Assembly (NCBI RefSeq): GCF_000176235.1
Contig: NZ_ACZV01000004.1
Coordinates: 1,240,001 to 1,304,000, forward strand
DNA length: 64,000 nucleotides
Origin: Vibrio orientalis CIP 102891 = ATCC 33934
GTDB lineage: Bacteria > Pseudomonadota > Gammaproteobacteria > Enterobacterales > Vibrionaceae
Direction: 5' to 3'
The stretch's first letter is position 1; each line of letters begins with the position of its first letter. Of the stretch, positions 26,678-34,466 are shown one piece after another. A program made the translations under genes and the position numbers. The notes beneath the pieces are model-generated. The model saw only the letters and a program-made list of their open reading frames with translations. It searched no databases and was not told the origin of the DNA.

Positions 26678-27913
26678 CTACTGACTGAATTTATTATGTG
26701 TAATTAATACGATTTTCTGGACGACCTCACTAGCGGATCTTAGTGAATTCACCGGTAGATACTCGTAGATGGAATGAAAATTGTGAGCACCCGTAAAGAG
26801 GTTAGGACAAGGTAACCCTTTCTGTGAAAGCACTGCCCCATCATAACCGCCTCTCATCGGTATTTGACGCATCTCTATATCGCAATCTTGATACGCTTGC
26901 TGAGCAATATCAATCGGGTAACGGTTGCTTCCTTGCAAACTATTGGCGACATTTTCATAGCGATCACTCAATTCAATCTCTACACCACCATAAAGGTCGC
27001 TCATCTGCTGAGCCAATCGACCAAGAAAAGCCATGCGCTTGTTGTAACCCTCTAGGCAAAAGTCACGAATATCAAGCTTAAGTATGGTTTTCGCACTGTT
27101 TCCAGACAGCTCTTTAACCCAGTAATACCCTTCTCTGTTTTCGGTATACTCCGGCGCTTCACCCGCAGGCAACATAGCGATAAATTTGTGGGCCATGAGT
27201 AACGAGTTTTTCAGTTTCCCTTTGGCTGACATCGGATGCGCGGATTGCCCGGTAAACGTCACCACAGCATTGCCCGCATTCCAGTTCTCACACACAAATT
27301 CGCCAATACCGCAGCAATCGAGCGTGTAACCAAAATCGGCGCCGAAACTCTCCACGTCGAAGGCTTTTGCTCCTCGAAGCCCCTGCTCTTCATCAGGCAG
27401 GAATGCCACTTTGACAGGGCCATGGGGAACATCAGGATTCGCAGTGAAGTATTGCAACATATCCATGATGGATGCGATCGCCGCTTTGTCATCCGCCCCC
27501 AACAAGCTAGTCCCATCAGTCACTAAAATCTCTTGTCCGCGATATTGAGCAAGCTCTGGGAACGCTTTTTCGGTCAAGTGAATATCTAGCGCTTCATTCA
27601 AGCAAATCGAGTCACTGCTATGAGTCGCAATCTGTGCATTGGTATCGGCTTTTTGCTCAGCACTGGTATCAAGGTGGGCGAAAAAGGCAACCGTCGGAGT
27701 GTGTACATCAATATTGGCTGGCAGTGTCGCCGTAACAATTGCTTTGTCGCTAACCTGAACCTCTTCTAGACCGAGTGAAAGTAATTCCTGCTCGAGTTGT
27801 TTTGCCAGCACCATTTGCCCAGGGGAAGAAGGCATGATGCCCGCGGCACCCTTTTCCCTATCGGTAGTGGTATTAATTTTGGTATAGCTCAAAAAGCGTT
27901 CAACAATATCCAT
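26678..27913 (-). CDS. pepT: Peptidase T (aminotripeptidase, M20B)
   Basis: 411 aa metallopeptidase. Zinc ligands and catalytic residues in FFAHLDTS, LLGADDKAAIA, PDEEQGLRGAKAFD, TLDCCGIGE and LFTGAHNFHSIYEY. Removes the N-terminal residue of tripeptides. It lies 12 bp after dcuC and 11 bp before pepE. Confidence 0.9.
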   Translation of the reverse strand: MDIVERFLSYTKINTTTDREKGAAGIMPSSPGQMVLAKQLEQELLSLGLEEVQVSDKAIVTATLPANIDVHTPTVAFFAHLDTSAEQKADTNAQIATHSSDSICLNEALDIHLTEKAFPELAQYRGQEILVTDGTSLLGADDKAAIASIMDMLQYFTANPDVPHGPVKVAFLPDEEQGLRGAKAFDVESFGADFGYTLDCCGIGEFVCENWNAGNAVVTFTGQSAHPMSAKGKLKNSLLMAHKFIAMLPAGEAPEYTENREGYYWVKELSGNSAKTILKLDIRDFCLEGYNKRMAFLGRLAQQMSDLYGGVEIELSDRYENVANSLQGSNRYPIDIAQQAYQDCDIEMRQIPMRGGYDGAVLSQKGLPCPNLFTGAHNFHSIYEYLPVNSLRSASEVVQKIVLITHNKFSQ

Positions 27914-27925
27914 AATACTTTCCTG

Positions 27926-29287
27926 TTACGCTAACATCTGAGAAACAACTAACACCGTCGCTAGACCACCTAGCATCGGAATTGCGGTACGTTTTGCCAA
28001 CTCAATAGGAGAGACGTTCGCAACGCCAGCACATGCAATCACTACCCCTGCAACCGGAGAAGCTGAGCGCATCAAACCTGAGGCTAGCTGCATAGGTAAA
28101 GCAACCGCCGCAACCGACGCACCTACTTGTCCTGCTACATCCGGCGCTAAGTTAGAGAAACTAAAGAACGACGCATTTCCTGAACCTGATAATAAGGTCA
28201 CGACCGTGATAATTAGTACCAGTACCAACACCATTGCTAGATAGCCAAAGCCAAGACTAGACGCTGAGTTAAGCAACATTGAGATGAAGCCAATGGATTT
28301 TAAACCCGTTACAAACACTTGCGCAGAGATGATCAAACTCACCACACTCGCAAATACTGCGCCCATACCATCAAGGTAGACCTTGAGAGAGGCGGCTACC
28401 GATTTGCCGTCACGAGTCACAATGTAATCTGCGACCATAGAGACAAATAAGGCGATAAACATAGCGGTAACCACGTTCATCTTGATGCTGGTAACTGCGA
28501 ACTTGCTGAAAGTCAGAAGTAATAGAAGGGGTAGCACAGGCAAAATCGCAAACCATTTTGGTACTTCGCGCTGCTCTTTCATCTCTAAGTTAAAGTCATG
28601 CTCAACGCCATTTTCTGCATCTTTACGGTCAAAGTATCGCTGACAAACAAAGTGCAATGCGGCAATAACGAACATGGCAACACCCGCGACAATCATCTGG
28701 TAACTGATGAAGTAAGTCGCCACATCAATGCCCGCCACTTCTGCGGCTTTATTCGCTGCCGAAGACGCTGGACCTAAGTCCAAACATCCTGTTGTTGCAA
28801 CAACCGCTGCTGCTGCCGCTGGATTACAACCGACACCGACTAATACTGGGTACATCGCCACTAATAGTAGTAATGCCAAACCTGTTGCACTAGGAATAAA
28901 GATATTAATCAACTGACCAGTGATATACGCCATAGCCAAAACAAGGTATGGGTTCTTTATATGCGATAGCGGCTTAGTGGCAATTTTCACCATCGCATTC
29001 GCGGCACCAATATGACTCATATACTTAGAGAAACCACCGACCGCCATAATAATTAGGCCCAGTTTCGCTAACGTTGAGGAGGAAATGACTTTAATCACTT
29101 CAAAGAAATCGACAATAACCGAACCGGTCGGTTTACCGCCTTTCGGCATGAAGTCTTCGTGACCTGTAAGCACGCCCAAGGCAATCATCAAAAGGCCGGC
29201 CAGTAATAGAACGGACTGAGTATTGTATTTTTTAATTATAAAATACCCGACAAAAAAGATAATAGGAATCGCTAGGTAAGTAATCAT
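27926..29287 (-). CDS. dcuC: DcuC-family C4-dicarboxylate transporter
   Basis: 453 aa, 12 or more membrane segments, DcuC family (IFIPSATGLALLLLVAMYPVL near 125; SGSGNASFFSFSNLAPD near 368). DcuC exchanges or exports succinate, fumarate and aspartate in anaerobic cells. Here it heads a peptidase operon, suggesting aspartate or fumarate-succinate traffic. In some species the homologue may instead import peptides or acyl-aspartate; not decidable here. Confidence 0.85.
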   Translation of the reverse strand: MITYLAIPIIFFVGYFIIKKYNTQSVLLLAGLLMIALGVLTGHEDFMPKGGKPTGSVIVDFFEVIKVISSSTLAKLGLIIMAVGGFSKYMSHIGAANAMVKIATKPLSHIKNPYLVLAMAYITGQLINIFIPSATGLALLLLVAMYPVLVGVGCNPAAAAAVVATTGCLDLGPASSAANKAAEVAGIDVATYFISYQMIVAGVAMFVIAALHFVCQRYFDRKDAENGVEHDFNLEMKEQREVPKWFAILPVLPLLLLLTFSKFAVTSIKMNVVTAMFIALFVSMVADYIVTRDGKSVAASLKVYLDGMGAVFASVVSLIISAQVFVTGLKSIGFISMLLNSASSLGFGYLAMVLVLVLIITVVTLLSGSGNASFFSFSNLAPDVAGQVGASVAAVALPMQLASGLMRSASPVAGVVIACAGVANVSPIELAKRTAIPMLGGLATVLVVSQMLA

Positions 29288-29333
29288 ATTACACCTCGAA
29301 TAATAGGGATCAGAATTTAAATTTATTTATAAG

Positions 29334-30188
29334 CTAGTTAGTTTTAAAGAAATCAAAATCTCCAAATGTTTTTTCTATCCTTGAAAATCTATCTTCTTTA
29401 TTTTCTACGTTTGACATACCTTTAATAAAAGCTTCAATTAAAAATAGGCCAGATGTTCGGTTATTAAATATCCCTTCGCTCTGACTTTCTACTGAAAATA
29501 ATATATCTGCGTAGGATACAAATGGGTTAACTGCCTGATCGGTAAGCACGACCACCTCTCCGCCATGCTCTTTAAACCACTTAGCAAGACGTAATGTAAT
29601 ATTGGAGTAGCGATGGTATGAGATCGCAAAAAGCGTATCATTTTCGGTGACATCTACTAGTTGATGCGGCAGTGTGGAAGGGTCCGCTTTGATAAGAACA
29701 ACGTCTTTACGCAAGTAACGAGCGAGAAGGTAGAAATAGTTCGCCAACGCTTCCGCTGAGGCACTGCCGATAACATAAAGCTTGCCTTTAGGGTCAGTAA
29801 ATGCATCGATGGTACTTTGAAAGTTTTGGTGAGAAAGCTGATTAAACGTGCCTTCAAGGTTGGACTTAACCTCTTGATAGTGTTTAGTTAAAAGGCAACC
29901 TGATTGGCTTTCTAACTGACCATTCATGCACCTGTCTATAGGAGTTGATAACTCTTGAACTAAATCATCGGAAACACACTTTTTAAATTCAATAAAGCCG
30001 CTAAATCCAAGTCGGTTAAGGAACCGCCCAAGGGTCGCTTTACCGACACCGACTTGCTTACATAGCTCGTCGATTTTGGCAAAAGGGAGCACAGTATAAT
30101 TATTGCTAAAGTAGCGAACGATCAACTGCTCAGCGCCACTTAGTGCCCCGAGCTGATTAACCTGCTCTCCAAACTGTTTTTTATTCAT
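29334..30188 (-). CDS. RpiR-family regulator of the aspartyl-peptide operon
   Basis: 284 aa. N-terminal HTH (IDELCKQVGVGKATLGRFLNRLG) and SIS domain (LYVIGSASAEALANYFYLLAR near 136). The SIS loop is less Ser/Gly-rich than in sugar-phosphate sensors (ISYHRYSNIT in place of SxSG), so the ligand may not be a sugar phosphate. First gene of the operon, 46 bp before dcuC. Its leader contains repeated TTTTCCCATA elements, so it probably represses itself and the operon. Confidence 0.85.
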   Translation of the reverse strand: MNKKQFGEQVNQLGALSGAEQLIVRYFSNNYTVLPFAKIDELCKQVGVGKATLGRFLNRLGFSGFIEFKKCVSDDLVQELSTPIDRCMNGQLESQSGCLLTKHYQEVKSNLEGTFNQLSHQNFQSTIDAFTDPKGKLYVIGSASAEALANYFYLLARYLRKDVVLIKADPSTLPHQLVDVTENDTLFAISYHRYSNITLRLAKWFKEHGGEVVVLTDQAVNPFVSYADILFSVESQSEGIFNNRTSGLFLIEAFIKGMSNVENKEDRFSRIEKTFGDFDFFKTN

Positions 30189-30192
30189 CCCA

Positions 30193-30271
30193 TTTTCCCA
30201 TAAGAAAGTTCTTATGGGATAATTTTCCTATAAATATAATGAAACAAACAAGGGAAGCTATTTTTCCCATA
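30193..30271 (-). promoter_or_regulatory. Operator region with palindrome and three TTTTCCCATA repeats
   Basis: A 10-bp palindrome, CCCATAAGAA-AG-TTCTTATGGG (30197-30218), stands 9 bp before the rpiR start. TTTTCCCATA occurs at 30193-30202 and 30262-30271, and TTTTCCTATA at 30223-30232. The spacing and symmetry point to a multi-site operator, most simply for the RpiR protein itself. Confidence 0.6.
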
Positions 30272-30404
30272 CAAAATGTGTGACTAATATAAAAATAGAA
30301 CGGAGATATGAGATCAGGGACACAATATATGCCCCTAAATTAGTAAATGAATAGTTAAATAAAGGTTTAATTATTGAGTTAATATTCTCAATGGGAAGTA
30401 AAGA

Positions 30405-30833
30405 TTAAACTTGGCTGACCAATTTCTGCAGTAGACGAATCAACTCCTTCTGCTCACTTGGCTCTAAAACACTAAGGTAATCTTTGTTCATTCCTGATGG
30501 AATAGGGATAAGCTCATTTTTAAGTGCTCGGCCCTCATCAGTCAGGTAAATGCGGAAAGAACGGCGACTTGCAGGGTCAACTTGACGCTCGACTAAGCCG
30601 AGCTTTTCCAACTTATCTAGAGTGCGTGTCGTTGTGGAGTTTTCGACTTTGGATTTCTTGGCGATATCACGTTGAGTCACCCCTTCTTCTTCCCATAAAC
30701 ACATCAAAGTTGGCCACAATGCGATGGTCAAGCCATGTTTTTTAAGCTCATTATCAAAGAGTTTGGATGCGTCATTCGCTAAAACGTTAATCAACCAGCC
30801 AAAGCTCGTTTGTCTATCAAAATCGTGACTCAT
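30405..30833 (-). CDS. MarR-family transcriptional regulator
   Basis: 142 aa from the ATG at 30833 (GGAAGGTGAG upstream); a GTG at 30857 is also in frame and overlaps the cytochrome stop. Winged helix: GLTIALWPTLMCLWEEEGVTQ, VENSTTTRTLDKLEKLGLV and the wing DPASRRSFRIYLT. Last gene of the cytochrome b transcript. It is the natural candidate to bind the 46-bp palindrome at the head of that transcript. Confidence 0.87.
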   Translation of the reverse strand: MSHDFDRQTSFGWLINVLANDASKLFDNELKKHGLTIALWPTLMCLWEEEGVTQRDIAKKSKVENSTTTRTLDKLEKLGLVERQVDPASRRSFRIYLTDEGRALKNELIPIPSGMNKDYLSVLEPSEQKELIRLLQKLVSQV

Positions 30834-30856
30834 GGTACTACTCACCTTCCGTTTCA

Positions 30857-31483
30857 CTAAGATGAAAATGCAATTATTGCCATGGTAACTGATGCGCTCA
30901 CAACAAGCATTAAGAATGCACGCAGTTGCGACACAAATTTTACCGACACACTATCAGTTAGGCGGAGTTGTATACCAGTGATCATCGCTTTGGTCAGTGG
31001 TTTACCACGTAGTTTATAAAACAATACAGCACCAACATGTAACCCAATCATGACAGGAAGTAGATTCACTAAACCAAAGTGAATGGACTCTAAAGCACTA
31101 AACAGACCATCAGTTAACCAATATTGTGCCAATGGAAGGCCATCTAACAGTCCTGCTAAGGCTAGACCCGAAATACATTGCAGCAATAAAGCACTGATCA
31201 TTATCATCACCATCCAGCCACCTGCCGGGTTGTGCCCTGCTGCTTCAGGTTGACGACCTAATAAGTAGAGCACTACCGTCTTTGGTGAGCGTAAAAATTG
31301 GCGAAAACGACTGGTTTCACTGCCAATGACTCCCCAAACAATTCGCCACACTAGCAGCGTGAATAAGACCAGACCCAGTTGAACATGTGGACCATTTCCG
31401 TTGAATCCGCTCGCCATCAACCCTACAAATAGTCCCGCTTGAGCCCAGTGATACAGGCGTGTCGCTAAATCCCATACTTTCAT
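30857..31483 (-). CDS. Cytochrome b561-type membrane protein
   Basis: 208 aa di-heme cytochrome b of the b561/Ni-hydrogenase b-subunit type: VWDLATRLYHWAQAG at the N-terminus, then GPHVQLGLVLFTLLVWRIVWG, ESIHFGLVNLLP and IGLHVGAVLFYKLRGKPL, giving four His in four membrane segments. It would carry electrons from the quinone pool to a periplasmic acceptor. The divergent cytochrome c gene, 146 bp away, is the likely partner. Overlaps the MarR gene region by a shared stop/start. Confidence 0.87.
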   Translation of the reverse strand: MKVWDLATRLYHWAQAGLFVGLMASGFNGNGPHVQLGLVLFTLLVWRIVWGVIGSETSRFRQFLRSPKTVVLYLLGRQPEAAGHNPAGGWMVMIMISALLLQCISGLALAGLLDGLPLAQYWLTDGLFSALESIHFGLVNLLPVMIGLHVGAVLFYKLRGKPLTKAMITGIQLRLTDSVSVKFVSQLRAFLMLVVSASVTMAIIAFSS

Positions 31484-31524
31484 TTGTTACTCTCTTGTGT
31501 CATTCATCTCAATCGATTTGCAAT

Positions 31525-31570
31525 AATTTACACAGCAATAGTTGCAATTGCAACTATTGCTGTGTAAATT
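31525..31570. promoter_or_regulatory. 46-bp perfect palindrome between cytochrome b and cytochrome c genes
   Basis: Two 23-bp halves (31525-31547 and 31548-31570) are exact reverse complements with no spacer. The outer part reads AATTTACACAGC and the core AGTTGCAATTGCAACT, which resembles MarR-family operators. It lies 42 bp before the cytochrome b start and 59 bp before the cytochrome c start, so one site could control both directions. Confidence 0.75.
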
Positions 31571-31628
31571 AACTTCAACAACGAGGAATGATCCTCAGTT
31601 GATCAAACAACCGAACGGGATAACAAAC

Positions 31629-32054
31629 GTGAAAAAGACCCTAACCACTCTACTTGCTGCTTTGCCTTTATGCGTATTTGCTCAACAAAACGTCATCGAG
31701 CAGCGCCAAGATGCGTTCAATGACATTGACTCACTCGCGAAACAAACTGAAGAAGCGTTAAGCAAATCAGATATCAACTGGCCACTTATTACTGAGAACA
31801 GTGAATCATTAAAAAATCATAGTCATGCCTTGCTGTCACTCTTTCCTCAAGGAAGTCAGGAAAACAGTAAAGCCAAAGCATCCGTTTGGAACTCTCCAGA
31901 CAAGTTTCAACGACTGCTTAAGCAGATGGACGACGGATTTCAAACCCTCTATCAAGCTAGCCTGAATCAAGACTCTTCAGTAGCAGAGCTCGGGTTAGAG
32001 AGAGCACAAGACACATGCGGCAGTTGCCACCGCAGTTACCGTTCGCGTTGGTAA
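31629..32054 (+). CDS. Cytochrome c'-type (class II) periplasmic cytochrome c
   Basis: 141 aa from GTG at 31629, which gives a clean signal peptide (VKKTLTTLLAALPLCVFA) cleaved before QQN. Helical body and a single C-terminal heme motif CGSCHRSYRSRW, the class II arrangement. An earlier ATG at 31542 lies inside the palindrome and is unlikely. Partner of the cytochrome b561 gene. Confidence 0.85.
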   Translation: MKKTLTTLLAALPLCVFAQQNVIEQRQDAFNDIDSLAKQTEEALSKSDINWPLITENSESLKNHSHALLSLFPQGSQENSKAKASVWNSPDKFQRLLKQMDDGFQTLYQASLNQDSSVAELGLERAQDTCGSCHRSYRSRW

Positions 32055-32101
32055 CCACCAAGCACACACATATTCAGCGATCAATAACATAGGAAATAAT
32101 T

Positions 32102-32764
32102 ATGAAAACACTAACTTTTGCAGCACTTATCACATCACTCTTTACCACCACTATCGCAACTGCCGCTGATTTTGGCGTCGAACTGGCTTGGAATACCAAC
32201 GACGCTCAACAAGTCTTAGATACCATGCCAGAACAAAAAGCCGCCTTTGGCGAACTGATCAAGAAAGGGGAAATAAAAGACATGTTTGTTTACCGCTCCC
32301 AGCTCGATGGCCGCTCAGTACAAATGCTTCGTTTTGTGATTGAGGCGGATAACCAGCAAGAGGTGAGCAACAAACTAAAAGATCTTCCTTTATATAAGAA
32401 AGAGTTGGTAAAAATCGCCAATATCCAACCTATGGGAGCGAAATGGCTAGATAACACGCCGGTGTACAACAACTATGGCGTGACGATCACTTGGAAGGAA
32501 GGAATTGAGGCGCTAGAAATGGATCGTGTGCTCGCTATCGACTTGCAGCGTGTCATCAGTTTAAACCAGGCGGGGCTTGTTACAGCATCTTACTTAGATA
32601 CGCAAAAACTCGATAATGGCGTAGTTCGCCCAGTCTATTCAGTGTCATTTCTAGCCAAAGATGCCAAGCATGCTCAAGACCTAAGCCAACAGTTTGAAGC
32701 CGTGACACTGGGTTACGCGTCAACTCAAATCACGCACTTAGGACATAAAATCAATATTCAATAA
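32102..32764 (+). CDS. Periplasmic protein with duplicated ABM/YCII-like domain
   Basis: 220 aa, not a recognised family. Signal peptide ending ATA (about residue 21). The mature part is two similar halves of about 95 residues (starting FGVELAWNTNDAQQVLDTM and YGVTITWKEGIEALEMDRV), each like a small ferredoxin-fold dimer unit, so the protein may be a fused dimer. GGAAAT before the ATG. Follows the cytochrome c gene by 47 bp, so a redox-linked role is suspected. Confidence 0.7.
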   Translation: MKTLTFAALITSLFTTTIATAADFGVELAWNTNDAQQVLDTMPEQKAAFGELIKKGEIKDMFVYRSQLDGRSVQMLRFVIEADNQQEVSNKLKDLPLYKKELVKIANIQPMGAKWLDNTPVYNNYGVTITWKEGIEALEMDRVLAIDLQRVISLNQAGLVTASYLDTQKLDNGVVRPVYSVSFLAKDAKHAQDLSQQFEAVTLGYASTQITHLGHKINIQ

Positions 32765-32773
32765 TTCAACACT

Positions 32774-32801
32774 AAAAGCGGGCTCTCTTGAGCCCGCTTT
32801 T
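32774..32801. terminator. Bidirectional terminator
   Basis: AAAAGCGGGCT-CTCTTG-AGCCCGCTTTT, an 11-bp perfect stem with A/T ends between convergent genes. Confidence 0.9.
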
Positions 32802-32805
32802 CGTT

Positions 32806-33711
32806 TTACGATTCTTTGGTTGAGGTCACTATCACACTGAACAAGATCAACGCGCCACCAGCAACTTGTACAACGCTGAGCGACTCTTGCAGCCACACCA
32901 TGGCAAATATGGCCCCGAACAAAGGCTCACTACCCATCAAAAGAGAAACTCGTGTTGGTGATGTGCGGCGTACTGCGTAGTTTTGCACGTAGAAGGCAAA
33001 CAGAGTACAAAACAGTACCAAGTAAGCTACGGTAATCCAAAATTCGGTACTGGTAGGAATAACAAATTCGGTTGCCGGTAAATAAGTCACCGCACAAACA
33101 ATTGCGACACACGCAACCACTAACGACTGTAGTGACGTCAGTGTACTGGTGGTAATCTCTTTTCCTTCCGTAAAACGCTTAGTTAATGTAACCATCAGTG
33201 CACGCAGTAAAGCCGCTGTCAGAATAAAGTAATCGCCGGTATTCAATGACAGTTCAATGCCCTCATTACTGGTCAGTAGTAACACACCCATCACACTGCA
33301 CAGAGTGAGCATCCATAGGGTGTTACTTACTCGCTTCTTATTAATGATGAGCTCGGCAAACGCGGTCAAGATGACAGACAAACTTATTAAAAACGCCGCA
33401 TTCGATGCAGAGGTCTGCGAGACCCCAAACACTTCACAGAAAAAAATCGCCGAGAGTATAAATCCGGTCGGTATGGCGATCTTCCAGTCTTTATTTAACC
33501 CTCGGCGAAAGTCTCGGATCACTACAGGTAGCATACATAGAAAAGTGATCGAGAAACGAATCGAAATGAATACCAGCACACTGGTGTAAACCAATGCACT
33601 CTTTGTTAAGCCATAGCTTGTTCCCCAAAATACCGCTACTAACAGCAGCAATGATTCGGTTAACGGAAACTTAAAACTTCCTTTTTTTAGTAATCCCGTA
33701 GCCGTTGACAT
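32806..33711 (-). CDS. EamA-family (DMT) exporter of the ligase/dioxygenase cluster
   Basis: 301 aa, ten membrane segments in two EamA units (LLLLVAVFWGTSYGLTKSAL; RVSLLMGSEPLFGAIFAMVWLQE). AGGAG before the ATG, which starts 1 bp after the dioxygenase stop, so translation is coupled. Third gene after the ArgG-like ligase and the 2OG dioxygenase; the obvious role is export of their product. Confidence 0.85.
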   Translation of the reverse strand: MSTATGLLKKGSFKFPLTESLLLLVAVFWGTSYGLTKSALVYTSVLVFISIRFSITFLCMLPVVIRDFRRGLNKDWKIAIPTGFILSAIFFCEVFGVSQTSASNAAFLISLSVILTAFAELIINKKRVSNTLWMLTLCSVMGVLLLTSNEGIELSLNTGDYFILTAALLRALMVTLTKRFTEGKEITTSTLTSLQSLVVACVAIVCAVTYLPATEFVIPTSTEFWITVAYLVLFCTLFAFYVQNYAVRRTSPTRVSLLMGSEPLFGAIFAMVWLQESLSVVQVAGGALILFSVIVTSTKES

Positions 33712-33712
33712 C

Positions 33713-34456
33713 CTATTCTCCTATTTTTGTAAACGCGATAACGAGTACGTCCCTGTACGCGCATTTTTCTGAATTATCGGGGTGTATTGGTGACACTTCA
33801 TGCATGGTTTTTTCATCGTCTGCCATGACAATATCCAGTGTCTTATCTAGAGTAAGCCGCTCTAGAACCTGCTGTCGGTCATCAGTGATGGTTGTTTCAC
33901 CACCGACCATATTGACCTTATTGATCAATAATGAAGCGATATAAGTCACTCCGTCTCTATGCAGCCCTTCCGGTGTTGGTCGGCCCACTTCCGAATGGTT
34001 CGCCACAATTCGATAAGGGTGTAGACGAATATTCCAGTCTGTTTTTTTTCCTTCAACAGCGTCATAGACATCACTCATAAGAAGCAGCAATTTTTCCAAT
34101 ATAGGAGAGGTAACAAACTTACTGGTCAAAGGTTCAAAATGGCGTTCAATATCACCGTTAAGAGTGTTGATATAGGCAGGCTGAACATACGGTTCATGTG
34201 GCAATATTGTTATCTGTCGCCCTTGGCCAAGTTTATTGAACTGACCATAGCGGCGATAACGATAAGTCCCGCCATCCGCCATGTAATGATCTCGCTCTAA
34301 TTGATTCCAACAATTCTTGAAACGAATCACTTCGTCTACATTAGTCGTGAGCATATTCGTCATCTGCTTACCACTGATGAAAACATAGTGGTTTTGCGCT
34401 AAAAGACGTGAAATAACCGAAGCGTGCCTATCGACTGGCGTTTTTATTGTATCCAT
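33713..34456 (-). CDS. 2OG-Fe(II) dioxygenase, free amino acid hydroxylase type
   Basis: 247 aa. The Fe ligands are in GLHRDGVTYIASLL (HxD) and, about 50 residues on, MHEVSPI (distal His), with GGETTI between. The fold and N-terminal RYRRYGQF match the 2OG-Fe family that includes Bacillus L-isoleucine dioxygenase, whose members hydroxylate free L-amino acids. Located between the ArgG-like ligase (10-bp gap) and the exporter. Substrate unknown. Confidence 0.82.
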   Translation of the reverse strand: MDTIKTPVDRHASVISRLLAQNHYVFISGKQMTNMLTTNVDEVIRFKNCWNQLERDHYMADGGTYRYRRYGQFNKLGQGRQITILPHEPYVQPAYINTLNGDIERHFEPLTSKFVTSPILEKLLLLMSDVYDAVEGKKTDWNIRLHPYRIVANHSEVGRPTPEGLHRDGVTYIASLLINKVNMVGGETTITDDRQQVLERLTLDKTLDIVMADDEKTMHEVSPIHPDNSEKCAYRDVLVIAFTKIGE

Positions 34457-34466
34457 ACCGACCTCT

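Noticed and set aside
31542..31628. Upstream ATG for the cytochrome c gene
   Set aside because: It lies within the palindrome and adds a non-signal sequence before a clear signal peptide.
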